Part shown: one piece after another, positions 54,566-64,000 of the stretch | Layout: the number at the start of each line of letters is the position of its first letter | How positions within the stretch are numbered: the first letter of the stretch is position 1 | Assembly (NCBI RefSeq): GCF_000827595.2 | Contig: NZ_LN776178.1 | Span: 310,001-374,000, forward strand | Reading direction: 5' to 3' | Source: Necropsobacter massiliensis | GTDB lineage: Bacteria; Pseudomonadota; Gammaproteobacteria; Enterobacterales; Pasteurellaceae | Length of the DNA stretch: 64,000 bases | Notes under the pieces: model-generated | Seen by the model: only the letters and a program-made list of their open reading frames with translations | The model's database searches: none | What the model was told of the DNA's origin: nothing | Made by a program: the position numbers and the translations under genes

Positions 54566-55948
54566 ATGATTAAACTGGATCTCAAACGGCTTGCAGAGAT
54601 TCTGCAAGCCGAATTAATCGGTGATGGGCGCATTAGCGTGGAAAACGTCAGCACCGATACTCGTCAGCCGAGTGAAAACGGCTTGTTTTTTGCGCTGAAA
54701 GGCGAAAAATTTGATGCTCATGCTTATCTCAACGCCGCGGTTGAACAAGGTTGTCGGGCGGTCGTTGTGCAGCATCGTTGCGATGTTGCCGTTCCTCAAC
54801 TGGTTGTTAGCGATACGCGTGTTGCGTTGGGACGGCTGGCGCAATGGCTGAAAGCGCATTTAAATCCGATTACCGTGGCGATTACCGGTTCTTCCGGAAA
54901 AACTTCAGTGAAAGAAATGACTGCGTCAATTCTGCGCGAAAGTGCGCTGGATTCCGACGCGGTTTTGTTTACTCAGGGTAATTTTAATAATGACATCGGC
55001 GTGCCGTTGACCTTGCTGCGCTTGAAGGAAAAACACCGTTTCGCCGTGGTGGAACTGGGCGCTAATCATATTGGCGAAATCGCGTACACGACTGCGCTGG
55101 TGCGCCCGGATGTGGCGTTGGTCAATAATGTGGCGGCAGCGCATTTGGAAGGTTTTGGCAGTATCGAGGGGGTGGCGCAGGCAAAAGGCGAAATTTACCG
55201 CGGTTTGAAACAAAACGGCGTGGCGCTGATTAATTTGGATTGCCATTATCTGACGCGTTGGCAGGCGGATATCGGCAATCACCAAGTGCGGTCGTTTTCT
55301 ATCAAGAATCCACAGGCAGATTTTTATGCGACGGACATTATGATAACGGAACAGGGGTCCGAGTTTATTTTGCACAGCCCGCAAGGTGAGATTGCCGTGC
55401 AGCTACCTTATTTAGGTGCGCACAATATCGGCAATGCGCTGGCGGCTGCGGCGCTGGCAATCAATGCGGGCGCGCACTTGGCTGAGGTGAAACGAGGATT
55501 GGAGCGTCAAGCGCAAGTGAGCGGGCGTTTATTTCCGCTAAATCCCTGCAAAAATCTGTTATTACTAGACGATACTTACAATGCCAATGTAGATTCGTTG
55601 CGTTCTGCTATCAGCGTATTACAAAAATATTCCGCTTTTCGTATTTTAGTTGTTGGTGATATGGCGGAATTAGGCGAAAATAGTCAGCTTTGTCATCAGC
55701 AAGTGGCAGATTTTGCCAAGGCGGCGAATTTGGATGCGGTGCTGAGTTTCGGCTCGGCAAGTGCGTCGATAGCAACGGCTTGCGGTGGTACGCATTTTAC
55801 CGATAAGGCGGCGCTGATCGCCTGCGCAACGGCATTAATTCGGGATAAATTAAACGCGAATCAAAAAGTGGTTTTACTGGCAAAAGGGTCACGCAGTATG
55901 CGAATGGAAGACGTGATCCGTTCATTAAAGGATAATTTTGTATGTTAG
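54566..55948 (+). CDS. murF: UDP-MurNAc-pentapeptide synthetase MurF
   Basis: This 460-residue Mur ligase adds D-Ala-D-Ala to complete the nucleotide-linked pentapeptide. ATG 54566 gives [14 protein letters not shown] and the usual length; an in-frame ATG at 54527 lacks homology. The ATP motif is [16 protein letters not shown] near 105, with [13 protein letters not shown] and [10 protein letters not shown] after it. It overlaps mraY by 7 bp. Confidence 0.94.
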   Translation: MIKLDLKRLAEILQAELIGDGRISVENVSTDTRQPSENGLFFALKGEKFDAHAYLNAAVEQGCRAVVVQHRCDVAVPQLVVSDTRVALGRLAQWLKAHLNPITVAITGSSGKTSVKEMTASILRESALDSDAVLFTQGNFNNDIGVPLTLLRLKEKHRFAVVELGANHIGEIAYTTALVRPDVALVNNVAAAHLEGFGSIEGVAQAKGEIYRGLKQNGVALINLDCHYLTRWQADIGNHQVRSFSIKNPQADFYATDIMITEQGSEFILHSPQGEIAVQLPYLGAHNIGNALAAAALAINAGAHLAEVKRGLERQAQVSGRLFPLNPCKNLLLLDDTYNANVDSLRSAISVLQKYSAFRILVVGDMAELGENSQLCHQQVADFAKAANLDAVLSFGSASASIATACGGTHFTDKAALIACATALIRDKLNANQKVVLLAKGSRSMRMEDVIRSLKDNFVC

Positions 55949-57024
55949 TCTGGTTGGCTGAATATTTACAGCAATATCAAAGCGGGTTTAATGTGCTGTC
56001 GTACATTACCGTACGCGCGATTTTGGCGTTATTGACCGCACTTTTACTTTCATTATGGGTCGGGCCGAAAGTCATTCGCCGTTTACAGATTCTGAAATTC
56101 GGTCAGGAAGTGCGCAACGACGGACCGGAAAGCCATTTAAGCAAAAAAGGTACGCCGACGATGGGCGGTATCATGATTTTATTTGCGATCGGCGTCAGCA
56201 CGCTGTTGTGGGCGAATCTGGTCAATCCTTATATTTGGTTCAGTTTGTTGGTGCTATTCGGTTACGGTGCGGTCGGTTTTATTGATGATTACCGCAAAAT
56301 TACGCGTAAAAACAGTGATGGGCTGATTGCGCGTTGGAAATATTTCTGGTTGTCCGCCATTGCGTTGGTTGCAGTATTCGGCATGTACGCTGTGGGCAAA
56401 GATACCGATGCTACCCGGCTGGTGGTGCCGTTTTTTAAAGAAATTATGCCGCAGTTAGGGCTGTTTTATATTATTCTGGCCTATTTCGTGATTGTGGGAA
56501 CCAGTAACGCGGTGAATCTGACCGATGGGCTGGATGGTCTAGCGATTATGCCGACAGTTTTTGTGGCCGGGGCGTTTGCGTTAATCGCATGGGCGACGGG
56601 GAATGTGGAATGGTCGAAATATTTGTATATTCCTTACATTAAATACACTTCCGAGTTGGTGGTGTTCTGCACCGCGATTGTCGGCGCGGGGCTGGGTTTT
56701 TTATGGTTTAATACCTATCCGGCGCAGGTGTTTATGGGCGATGTAGGGTCATTGGCATTGGGCGGCGCGCTGGGCGTGGTCGCGGTGTTGGTACGACAGG
56801 AATTTTTACTGGTGATTATGGGCGGCGTATTTGTGATGGAGACGCTGTCGGTGATTTTGCAGGTGGGCTCCTATAAATTGCGTAAACAGCGTATTTTCCG
56901 CATGGCGCCGATTCATCATCATTTTGAACTGAAAGGCTGGCCTGAGCCGCGGGTGATTATCCGTTTTTGGATTATTTCCCTGATGCTGGTGTTATTAGGG
57001 CTGGTGACGCTGAAATTGCGTTAA
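55942..57024 (+). CDS. mraY: Phospho-MurNAc-pentapeptide translocase MraY
   Basis: This 360-residue integral membrane enzyme transfers phospho-MurNAc-pentapeptide to undecaprenyl phosphate, forming lipid I. About ten spans are visible. Conserved catalytic motifs are GFIDDYRKI near 112, [14 protein letters not shown] near 187 and [15 protein letters not shown] near 322. It lies between murF and murD in canonical order. Confidence 0.95.
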   Translation: MLVWLAEYLQQYQSGFNVLSYITVRAILALLTALLLSLWVGPKVIRRLQILKFGQEVRNDGPESHLSKKGTPTMGGIMILFAIGVSTLLWANLVNPYIWFSLLVLFGYGAVGFIDDYRKITRKNSDGLIARWKYFWLSAIALVAVFGMYAVGKDTDATRLVVPFFKEIMPQLGLFYIILAYFVIVGTSNAVNLTDGLDGLAIMPTVFVAGAFALIAWATGNVEWSKYLYIPYIKYTSELVVFCTAIVGAGLGFLWFNTYPAQVFMGDVGSLALGGALGVVAVLVRQEFLLVIMGGVFVMETLSVILQVGSYKLRKQRIFRMAPIHHHFELKGWPEPRVIIRFWIISLMLVLLGLVTLKLR

Positions 57025-57034
57025 GAGAAGAACT

Positions 57035-58348
57035 ATGAATAGTCAATATCGGAATAAAAATATTTGTGTTGTCGGACTAGGTAAAACCGGATTGTCCTGC
57101 GTGCGCTTTTTAAGCGCGCAACAGGCTAAAGTGCGGGTGATGGATACCCGCGCCAATCCGCCCGGCGCGGAGCAATTGATGCCGGGAATTGCGCTGCATA
57201 CCGGCGGTTTAAACCAGCAATGGTTGCTGGAAAGTGAGATGATTGTGATCAGTCCGGGATTGGCGCTAAAAACGCCGGAAATTCAGACCGCACTTCAAGC
57301 CGGTGTAGAGGTGGTGGGCGATATTGAATTGTTCTGCCGCGCGGCGGACAAACCGATTGTGGCGATTACCGGTTCAAATGGCAAAAGCACGGTAACGACC
57401 TTGGTGACGGAAATGGCGAAAGCCGCCGGAATAAACGTCGGTATGGGCGGTAATATCGGTATTCCCGCGCTGTCTTTACTGGATAAAAACTGTGATTTGT
57501 ATGTGTTGGAATTATCCAGTTTTCAGCTGGAAACCACCTACAGCCTGCACGCTGCTGCCGCCACTGTGCTGAATGTTACGGAAGATCACATGAACCGTTA
57601 TGCGGATTTACAGGCATATCGTCGGGCCAAATTAAAAATTTATCAGCATTGTCAGACGGCGGTGGTCAACGGTGAAGATCCGTTAACTCGGGAAGACGCT
57701 GCGCAAAGCGTGCAAACACAGGTCAGCTTTGCCGAACAGGATGCCGATTACTGGCTGAAAAGTGAAAACGAAAAACAATATTTAATGGCGGGGCACACCA
57801 TGATTTTGCCTTGCGATGAAGTCGGATTGAGCGGTCGCCATAATCAGATGAACGCGCTGGCGGCAGTGGCGTTGGCGCAGGCGGTAAGAATCGATTTAAA
57901 CGCAATTCGCACCGCACTTCGTACATTCGGCGGTTTGGATCACCGTTTTCAGTTAGCACATTTTGCCCATGGCGTGCGCTGGATCAACGATTCAAAAGCC
58001 ACTAATGTAGGCAGCACCGTCGCGGCGCTGACTGGTTTGCAGGTGGGCGGAAACTTATATATGTTATTGGGCGGTGATGGTAAAGGCGCGGATTTTTCGG
58101 CATTAGCGCCATTGCTGAATCAGCCGCATATTTATTGTTACTGTTTCGGGCGAGACGGTGCGCAGTTGGCCGCGTTGTCCGCACACAGTCGGCTATTTGA
58201 TACGATGGCACAGGCGATCGAAAGTCTGCGTCCGACATTACAAGCGGGGGATATGGTATTATTGTCGCCGGCCTGCGCCAGTTTAGATCAATTCGCTTCC
58301 TTTGAACAGCGCGGAGAAGAATTCACCCGTTTGGCAAAATTAAGTTAG
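57035..58348 (+). CDS. murD: UDP-MurNAc-alanine D-glutamate ligase MurD
   Basis: This 437-residue cytoplasmic Mur ligase adds D-glutamate to UDP-MurNAc-L-Ala. The N-terminal dinucleotide-like fold starts VVGLGKTGLSCVRF near 11, the ATP motif is AITGSNGKSTVTTLV near 110 and the C-domain includes WINDSKATNVGSTVAAL near 315. It starts 10 bp after mraY with an AAGAGAAGAA-type ribosome binding site. Confidence 0.94.
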   Translation: MNSQYRNKNICVVGLGKTGLSCVRFLSAQQAKVRVMDTRANPPGAEQLMPGIALHTGGLNQQWLLESEMIVISPGLALKTPEIQTALQAGVEVVGDIELFCRAADKPIVAITGSNGKSTVTTLVTEMAKAAGINVGMGGNIGIPALSLLDKNCDLYVLELSSFQLETTYSLHAAAATVLNVTEDHMNRYADLQAYRRAKLKIYQHCQTAVVNGEDPLTREDAAQSVQTQVSFAEQDADYWLKSENEKQYLMAGHTMILPCDEVGLSGRHNQMNALAAVALAQAVRIDLNAIRTALRTFGGLDHRFQLAHFAHGVRWINDSKATNVGSTVAALTGLQVGGNLYMLLGGDGKGADFSALAPLLNQPHIYCYCFGRDGAQLAALSAHSRLFDTMAQAIESLRPTLQAGDMVLLSPACASLDQFASFEQRGEEFTRLAKLS

Positions 58349-58358
58349 AGTCAGGTTA

Positions 58359-59549
58359 ATGCGGTTTATTGAGAAGTTTAAACAAAATTACCAAGATTGG
58401 GCGAGATTGGCGCCGAATAATTTACTTTATGACCGGGCGCTGTTCTGGTTATTTATTATCTTATTGCTGATCGGTTTGATGGCGGTGTCTTCCGCCTCAA
58501 TTCCGGTGGGAACCCGGCTGTTCAATGATTCGTTCTATTTTGCCAAACGCGACGCGCTGTATGTGGTGATTTCCATTGTGGCCTGCTATACCTTTTTACA
58601 GGTGCCGATGGACAACTGGCAAAAATATCATGCCTACATTTTCTGGAGCGCGATGTTTTTGCTGGTACTGGTACTGATTCCCGGTATCGGCGCTAAAATC
58701 AACGGTGCCAGACGTTGGATCCCGCTGGTCTTCTTTAATTTCCAGCCTGCCGAATTTGCCAAACTGGCGCTGACTTGTTTTCTCGCCAGCTATTTTACTC
58801 GCCGTTACGATGAAGTGCGCAGCCGGCGATTAAGCGCTTTTAAACCTATGATTGTCATGGGATTATTAGGTGGATTGCTGTTATTGCAGCCGGATTTAGG
58901 CAGTACGATCGTGCTGTTTATTATTACTTTCGGGCTGTTATTTATTGCGGGCGCTAATTTCTGGCAGTTCGTCGCACTTGGTTTCTCCGGTGTATTGCTA
59001 ATTTTATGGCTTGCGGTTTCCTCCGCATATCGACTGAAACGCCTGACCGGTTTTATGGATCCGTTTCAGGACCCATACGGCACAGGGTTCCAGCTGTCCA
59101 ATTCATTAATGGCGTTTGGACGCGGTGAGTTTAGCGGAGAAGGGCTGGGCAATTCAATTCAGAAACTGGAATATTTGCCAGAGGCGCATACTGACTTTGT
59201 GATGGCGGTGATTGGTGAGGAGTTCGGTTTTATCGGTATTTTCTTTGTTATTGTTTTATTGGCGCTGCTGGTGTTCAGAGCAATGAAAATCGGGCGTGAG
59301 TCGTTACAACTGGAACAGCGTTTTAAAGGCTTTTTCGCATTTGGAGTCAGTTTTTGGATTTTTTTCCAAGGCTTTGTCAATTTGGGCATGGCATTGGGTT
59401 TGCTGCCGACCAAAGGGTTGACTTTTCCGCTGGTCAGTTACGGCGGTTCGAGCCTGATTATTATGTCGATTACGATCGGTGTATTACTGCGTATCGACCA
59501 TGAAAACCGGTTAATGCGCGGCGGTCAGGCTCGTTTGCGGGATGATTAA
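58359..59549 (+). CDS. ftsW: Septal peptidoglycan polymerase FtsW
   Basis: This 396-residue SEDS-family glycosyltransferase polymerises lipid II at the septum together with FtsI. Ten spans are traceable. Family motifs are [21 protein letters not shown] near 128, [13 protein letters not shown] near 172, and the loop with catalytic-type Asp near [19 protein letters not shown] near 275. The end overlaps the alternative murG start. Confidence 0.94.
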   Translation: MRFIEKFKQNYQDWARLAPNNLLYDRALFWLFIILLLIGLMAVSSASIPVGTRLFNDSFYFAKRDALYVVISIVACYTFLQVPMDNWQKYHAYIFWSAMFLLVLVLIPGIGAKINGARRWIPLVFFNFQPAEFAKLALTCFLASYFTRRYDEVRSRRLSAFKPMIVMGLLGGLLLLQPDLGSTIVLFIITFGLLFIAGANFWQFVALGFSGVLLILWLAVSSAYRLKRLTGFMDPFQDPYGTGFQLSNSLMAFGRGEFSGEGLGNSIQKLEYLPEAHTDFVMAVIGEEFGFIGIFFVIVLLALLVFRAMKIGRESLQLEQRFKGFFAFGVSFWIFFQGFVNLGMALGLLPTKGLTFPLVSYGGSSLIIMSITIGVLLRIDHENRLMRGGQARLRDD

Positions 59550-59559
59550 GGATTATATT

Positions 59560-60621
59560 GTGATACAGGAAACAAGAAAAAAATTACTTATCATGGCGGG
59601 CGGCACCGGCGGGCATGTTTTCCCCGCAATTGCCGTGGCGCAATATTTACAGCAGCAGGGCTGGGATATTTGCTGGCTGGGTACGCAAGACCGTATGGAG
59701 GCGCAGTTGGTACCGAAATACGGAATTCCTATTCGCTTTATTCAGATTTCAGGATTGCGTGGCAAAGGCATTAAAGCATTGTTGGCGGCGCCGTTTGCGA
59801 TTTGCAGAGCTGTATTGCAGGCGAGAAAGATTATTCGTGATTATCGCCCTGATGCCGTACTGGGCATGGGCGGATATGTGTCCGGACCAGGCGGTCTTGC
59901 TGCCAAGCTATGCGGCGTGCCGATTGTGCTGCATGAACAAAATGCCATTGCCGGCTTGACTAATCATTGGTTGGCAAGGATCGCCACGCGGGTATTGCAG
60001 GCGTTTCCGAGCGCATTCGCGCAGGCGCAGACGGTAGGAAACCCGGTCAGACAGGATTTATTCGCAATGCCCTCGCCGCAGGAACGTTTTGCCGGTAGGA
60101 GCGGTAAATTGCGAGTATTGGTGGTCGGCGGCAGTCAAGGTGCAAGAGTGCTGAATCTCACGCTCCCTGCAGTGGTGTCGCGTTTGGCGGATAAACTTGA
60201 AGTGCGTCATCAGGTCGGAGCCGGTGCGGCGGCACAGATTCAGGCGCTTTATCCCGCCGATGCGGACGTTCGCATTGTTGAATTTATTGACGATATGGCG
60301 CAGGCTTACGGTTGGGCGGATATTGTCATTTGTCGTTCCGGCGCATTGACCGTTTGCGAGCTGGCGGCGGTAGGCGCGGCGGCAATTTTCGTGCCGTTTC
60401 AGCATAAGGATCAGCAGCAGTATTTAAATGCCAAATACCTTGCCGATGCGGGGGCGGCGGAAATCGTGCAACAAAAAGAGTTAAATGCCGATGTGCTGGT
60501 GCGGTTGTTAAGCCGTCTTGATCGCGGCAAATTATTGGATATGGCGGTGAAGGCAAAAACGATGTCGGCGCCGCGTGCGGCGGAGCAGGTTGCGCAAGCG
60601 GTTATTGACGTAACAAATTAA
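59560..60621 (+). CDS. murG: Lipid II synthase MurG
   Basis: This glycosyltransferase adds GlcNAc to lipid I at the inner face of the membrane. I prefer the GTG at 59560, which has AAGGA seven bases upstream and gives a 353-residue protein with [14 protein letters not shown]. The ATG at 59542 is in frame, overlaps ftsW and adds six residues, but has no proper ribosome binding site. Motifs: [16 protein letters not shown] near 13, [13 protein letters not shown] near 103 and [19 protein letters not shown] near 262. Confidence 0.93.
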   Translation: MIQETRKKLLIMAGGTGGHVFPAIAVAQYLQQQGWDICWLGTQDRMEAQLVPKYGIPIRFIQISGLRGKGIKALLAAPFAICRAVLQARKIIRDYRPDAVLGMGGYVSGPGGLAAKLCGVPIVLHEQNAIAGLTNHWLARIATRVLQAFPSAFAQAQTVGNPVRQDLFAMPSPQERFAGRSGKLRVLVVGGSQGARVLNLTLPAVVSRLADKLEVRHQVGAGAAAQIQALYPADADVRIVEFIDDMAQAYGWADIVICRSGALTVCELAAVGAAAIFVPFQHKDQQQYLNAKYLADAGAAEIVQQKELNADVLVRLLSRLDRGKLLDMAVKAKTMSAPRAAEQVAQAVIDVTN

Positions 60622-60639
60622 GCAATCAGGAATAGATTA

Positions 60640-62076
60640 ATGAAAGATTTTCAACAACGGGTCAGACAGACTGTGCCGGAAATGCGTCGGGTACGCCAGA
60701 TTCATTTTGTCGGTATCGGCGGTGCCGGCATGGGCGGTATTGCAGAAGTATTGTTAAATGAAGGGTATTTGGTAACCGGTTCGGATATTGCGGAAAGTGC
60801 GGTCACAAATCGGTTAATTTCTTTAGGCGCGAAAGTGTTTTTCCGTCATGAAGCAGGCAATGTTACAGGTGCCAGCGTAGTGGTGGTTTCCAGTGCGATT
60901 AAAGCGGATAATCCGGAAGTCAAGGCGGCGCGTGAAAAACGAATTCCGGTCATTCAGCGGGCGCAGATGTTGGCGGAAATTATGCGTTTCCGGCATGGTA
61001 TTGCCATTGCGGGGACGCACGGCAAAACTACTACGACGGCGATGATTTCCATGATTTATGCACAGGCAGGGCTGGATCCGACCTTTGTCAACGGCGGCTT
61101 GGTGAAGTCTGCTGGCACTAATGCGCATTTAGGCTGTAGCCGTTATTTAATTGCGGAGGCGGATGAAAGCGACGCTTCGTTTTTGCACCTACAGCCAATG
61201 GTGTCGGTAGTGACTAATATTGAGCCAGACCATATGGATACCTATCATGGCGATTTTGAAGAAATGAAACAGACCTATGTGAATTTTCTGCATAATTTGC
61301 CGTTTTACGGTTTGGCGGTACTGTGTGCCGATGATCCAGTTTTACATGAGTTAGTGCCTCAGGTTGGACGCCAGGTAGTTACTTACGGTTTCAGCGAGAA
61401 AGCGGATTATCGCATTGAAAATTATCGCCAAACCGGCTTTCAAGGGCGTTATACGGTGTTGACTCCGGCGGGAAAAGCCATTGACGTATTGTTGAATGTC
61501 CCAGGGCGGCATAATGCGCTGAACGCCACTGCCGCGCTAGCCGTTGCGAAAGAAGAAGGCATCGGCGATGAGGCGATTTTGATTGCGCTGGCTGATTTTC
61601 AGGGCGCAGGACGCCGTTTTGACCAGCTGGGTAAATTTAGCCGCCCGAATGGCAGAGTAATGTTGGTGGACGATTACGGACATCATCCGACGGAAGTGGA
61701 AGTGACCATTGAAGCGGCTCGTCAGGGCTGGGGCAATAAACGTATTGTGATGATTTTTCAGCCGCACCGTTATTCGCGTACCAGAGATTTATTTGAGGAT
61801 TTTGTGCGTGTGCTGTCACAGGTGGATGTGCTGATTATGCTGGATGTTTATGCCGCAGGCGAACAACCGATAGCCGGCGCCGACAGTCGTTCCTTGTGCC
61901 GTTCGATTCGTAATTTGGGCAAGGTGGATCCGATTTTTGTCGCCGATTACGCACAATTGGCGGACATACTTGATCAGGTCATTCAAGACGGTGATCTGAT
62001 TCTTGCGCAAGGTGCGGGCGATGTGAGCAAATTATCGCGTCGCTTAGTGGAACAATGGACAGCGGAACAACGCTAA
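60640..62076 (+). CDS. murC: UDP-MurNAc L-alanine ligase MurC
   Basis: This 478-residue Mur ligase adds L-alanine to UDP-MurNAc, the first amino acid of the stem peptide. The N-terminal fold shows [17 protein letters not shown] near 22, the ATP motif [16 protein letters not shown] near 125 and the C-domain [11 protein letters not shown] near 345. It lies between murG and ddlB. Confidence 0.95.
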   Translation: MKDFQQRVRQTVPEMRRVRQIHFVGIGGAGMGGIAEVLLNEGYLVTGSDIAESAVTNRLISLGAKVFFRHEAGNVTGASVVVVSSAIKADNPEVKAAREKRIPVIQRAQMLAEIMRFRHGIAIAGTHGKTTTTAMISMIYAQAGLDPTFVNGGLVKSAGTNAHLGCSRYLIAEADESDASFLHLQPMVSVVTNIEPDHMDTYHGDFEEMKQTYVNFLHNLPFYGLAVLCADDPVLHELVPQVGRQVVTYGFSEKADYRIENYRQTGFQGRYTVLTPAGKAIDVLLNVPGRHNALNATAALAVAKEEGIGDEAILIALADFQGAGRRFDQLGKFSRPNGRVMLVDDYGHHPTEVEVTIEAARQGWGNKRIVMIFQPHRYSRTRDLFEDFVRVLSQVDVLIMLDVYAAGEQPIAGADSRSLCRSIRNLGKVDPIFVADYAQLADILDQVIQDGDLILAQGAGDVSKLSRRLVEQWTAEQR

Positions 62077-62093
62077 TATAAGTGGAACCCTAA

Positions 62094-63023
62094 ATGAAAA
62101 AAGCATTAAAACAACAAAAAATTGCAGTGTTGCTCGGCGGCACTTCGGCTGAGCGCGAGGTTTCTCTCAGCTCCGGTAGTGCAGTGTTAGCGGCGTTGCA
62201 AAATCAGGGATTTGACGCCCATCCGATTGATCCGAAAACCTTTCCGGTGGCAACCCTAAAACAACAGGGATTTGAGCGGGTATTTAATATTTTGCACGGT
62301 CGTGGCGGTGAAGACGGCACGATGCAAGGTCTGCTGGAACAAATCGGCTTGCCTTATACCGGCTGCGGTGTTATGGCTTCGGCGCTGACTATGGATAAAC
62401 TGCGTACCAAAATGTTATGGAAAGCGTTCGGACTGCCGGTTGCGGAGATGGAAATCGTGACAAAATCAAGCCTGTCAGAACTAAACCCAGCGGCTGTTGT
62501 CGAAAAACTAGGATTACCGCTGATGGTGAAACCGTCTTTGGAAGGTTCCAGCGTCGGACTGACTAAAGTGAAAACGGTCGATACCTTGAAAAGTGCGGTG
62601 GAATTTGCGTTAGAACATGATGATACGGTGTTGATCGAGGAATGGCTGGCGGGCGATGAGTTTACTGTACCGGTATTAGGAAACGAAGTACTGCCAGCAA
62701 TCAAAATTGTACCGGAAGGCGAGTTCTACGATTACGAGGCGAAATATATTTCGGATAGCACGCAGTATTTTTGTCCGGCCGGCTTAAGTGATGAACGCGA
62801 ACAGGAATTACGTCGGCTGGTGAAAAAAGCTTATGATGCGCTAGGATGCCGCGGCTGGAGCCGAATTGACATTATGACCGATGCGCAAGGCGCTTTCCGT
62901 TTAGTTGAAGTGAATACCAATCCGGGAATGACCAGTCATAGTTTATTCCCTAAATCTGCTGCCGTTGCCGGATATTCGTTTGAGCAGCTGGTGGCAAGAG
63001 TGCTGGAGCTCAGTGTCGAATGA
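62094..63023 (+). CDS. ddlB: D-alanine--D-alanine ligase DdlB
   Basis: This 309-residue ATP-grasp ligase joins two D-alanines for the MurF reaction. Motifs: [16 protein letters not shown] near 13, [16 protein letters not shown] near 60, [16 protein letters not shown] near 145 and [15 protein letters not shown] near 268. It overlaps ftsQ by 4 bp. Confidence 0.94.
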   Translation: MKKALKQQKIAVLLGGTSAEREVSLSSGSAVLAALQNQGFDAHPIDPKTFPVATLKQQGFERVFNILHGRGGEDGTMQGLLEQIGLPYTGCGVMASALTMDKLRTKMLWKAFGLPVAEMEIVTKSSLSELNPAAVVEKLGLPLMVKPSLEGSSVGLTKVKTVDTLKSAVEFALEHDDTVLIEEWLAGDEFTVPVLGNEVLPAIKIVPEGEFYDYEAKYISDSTQYFCPAGLSDEREQELRRLVKKAYDALGCRGWSRIDIMTDAQGAFRLVEVNTNPGMTSHSLFPKSAAVAGYSFEQLVARVLELSVE

Positions 63024-63787
63024 ATGTATTACGGCATAAAACATCGCAAGGGATCAGGACCGGCGCACGGAAACCCCGGTTTTTTGTGCGGATAAAGCCC
63101 TTAGTTGTGCTATTATGCCTAGGTCTGTTGTGTTATGTATATGCTAATCGGCAGGATTGGCTGGATGCGTTGGACGACAGACCGATAAGTGCTTTCGCCT
63201 TGGTCGGTACGCCGACTTTTACGACGGACGCCGATATACGGGAAACTTTGCTGAAAATGGGCGAACTGAAGGGCTTTTTCGGGCAGAATATGGATGCGGT
63301 GCGCGAGCAGATTCAGACGATGCCTTGGATCAAGGATGTGGTGGTGCGAAAAATCTGGCCGGATCGGCTGAGTATTCTGGTTAATGAATATACGCCGGTT
63401 GCAGTGTGGAATGAAACCGAGTTTGTTTCTGCCGACGGAGTCGTGTTTAAACTGCCGATGGAAAAATTAAAACAGGCGGATTTACCCCGTTTATCCGGTC
63501 CGGATTATCAAAGTGCGGTCGTTTTGGGGGCATGGAATAAGATTTATAATGATTTCAAATCCAAGGGGTTGATTGTTAAGGCGGTTGCCATTGATGCCAG
63601 AGGTTCATGGCAGGTTGTATTGGATAATGATGTCAGATTAAAATTAGGGCGCGGTGAATGGAAGACAAAACTGGATCGTTTTGTGACGATTTATCCGCAG
63701 ATCGAAGTGCCGGAACATAAAAAATTATCTTATGTCGATCTGAGATATGCTGTCGGTGCCGCGGTCGGAATGGCGGATGCGGATTAG
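63020..63787 (+). CDS. ftsQ: Cell division protein FtsQ
   Basis: This 255-residue bitopic membrane protein recruits FtsL and FtsB to the divisome. A basic cytoplasmic segment is followed by one hydrophobic span ([15 protein letters not shown], about 29-43), a POTRA domain ([20 protein letters not shown] near 56) and the beta domain. The sequence ends with a complete stop 35 bases before ftsA. Confidence 0.92.
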   Translation: MNVLRHKTSQGIRTGARKPRFFVRIKPLVVLLCLGLLCYVYANRQDWLDALDDRPISAFALVGTPTFTTDADIRETLLKMGELKGFFGQNMDAVREQIQTMPWIKDVVVRKIWPDRLSILVNEYTPVAVWNETEFVSADGVVFKLPMEKLKQADLPRLSGPDYQSAVVLGAWNKIYNDFKSKGLIVKAVAIDARGSWQVVLDNDVRLKLGRGEWKTKLDRFVTIYPQIEVPEHKKLSYVDLRYAVGAAVGMADAD

Positions 63788-63822
63788 TGCATAATTACAA
63801 GTGAATAGTGCGAAGTTATAAA

Positions 63823-64000
63823 ATGGCTAAAATTGTGGAATCAAAAACTATTGTAGGGTTAGAAGTCGGTACTTCTAAGGTCGTTGCCGTTGTGGGCGAA
63901 GTATTGCCCGACGGTGTAGTGAATGTGCTTGGGGTGGGCAGTTGTCCGTCTAAAGGAATTGATAAAGGCAGCATTACCGATTTAAGTGCCGTAGTAAATT
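63823..64000 (+). CDS. ftsA: Cell division protein FtsA, partial
   Basis: The frame opens [21 protein letters not shown] and continues 59 codons to the window edge. The GLEVGTSKV segment is the phosphate-1 motif of actin-like FtsA, which anchors FtsZ to the membrane. Its place right after ftsQ is the standard order. Confidence 0.92.
   Translation, partial: MAKIVESKTIVGLEVGTSKVVAVVGEVLPDGVVNVLGVGSCPSKGIDKGSITDLSAVVN

Larger units (their letters stand above)
1..64000. repeat. Dispersed Haemophilus-type DNA uptake signals (AAGTGCGGT)
   Basis: I counted more than 40 perfect copies of AAGTGCGGT or ACCGCACTT by eye. Examples are 359-367, 5622-5630, 6351-6359, 8543-8551, 15231-15239, 16245-16253, 20683-20691, 20855-20863 and 22596-22604. 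That is roughly one per 1.4 kb, like H. influenzae. They are recognised during natural transformation. Many are inside genes, where they commonly encode SAV or TAL. Several lie as inverted pairs, listed separately. Confidence 0.85.

Noticed and set aside
1-64000. CRISPR arrays, tRNA or rRNA genes, insertion sequences, prophage
   Set aside because: I looked for regularly spaced repeats, cloverleaf-like segments and transposase or phage frames and found none. The repeated 9-mers are uptake signals, not CRISPR repeats.

Overview
The window is chromosomal DNA of a gamma-proteobacterium of the family Pasteurellaceae. The main evidence is the 9-mer AAGTGCGGT (and its complement ACCGCACTT), present in more than 40 perfect copies by hand count. 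This is the Haemophilus-type DNA uptake signal, not the ACAAGCGGT type of the A. pleuropneumoniae branch. The gene content (fused GshF, malolactic enzyme, fucose, trehalose and malate genes, DUF5363, a complete dcw cluster) would suit the Actinobacillus succinogenes / Basfia / Pasteurella side of the family. I cannot name the species. I saw no tRNA, rRNA, CRISPR array, insertion sequence or prophage.

Bases 1-20800 are a sugar-uptake region, mostly on the minus strand. It holds a partial unknown gene, treB-treC (trehalose PTS and trehalose-6-phosphate hydrolase) with TreR- and CRP-like sites, and a CueR-type regulator. Next comes a PTS/split-transketolase operon whose EIIA gene survives only as a 3' remnant, with a divergent LacI-family regulator. 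A fucose operon follows (fucI-fucK-fucA-fucP; fucK is broken by an in-frame amber codon and fucU is missing), then deoC-deoR, a UhpC-like transporter, and an rsuA-bcr-treR operon. The probable TreR is therefore about 14 kb from the treBC genes it should control.

Bases 20988-36823 hold central metabolism and redox genes: maeB, sodA, hcp-hcr (nitrosative stress), suhB, trmJ, the full iscR-iscS-iscU-iscA-hscB-hscA-fdx operon with an IscR box, and the fused glutathione synthetase gshF.

Bases 36925-41826 are an apparent malate/acid cluster: malolactic enzyme, an HdeD-family protein, a FUSC-family protein and an AEC transporter on the minus strand, with a divergent XRE-family regulator and two perfect dyads between them. 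Then come ybeZ (PhoH-like), a glucose-family PTS permease on the opposite strand, ybeY, tmcA, a small DUF5363 gene and a CstA-family transporter.

Bases 49200-64000 are the division and cell-wall (dcw) cluster in canonical order: mraZ, rsmH, ftsL, ftsI, murE, murF, mraY, murD, ftsW, murG, murC, ddlB, ftsQ and the start of ftsA. Three MraZ-type repeats lie in front of it.

The points most worth a second look are the amber fucK, the EIIA-less PTS/transketolase operon, the malolactic cluster with its dyads, and inverted pairs of uptake signals forming hairpins between the first and second genes of several operons. Gene names rest on remembered family sequences and visible motifs; no database search was run.
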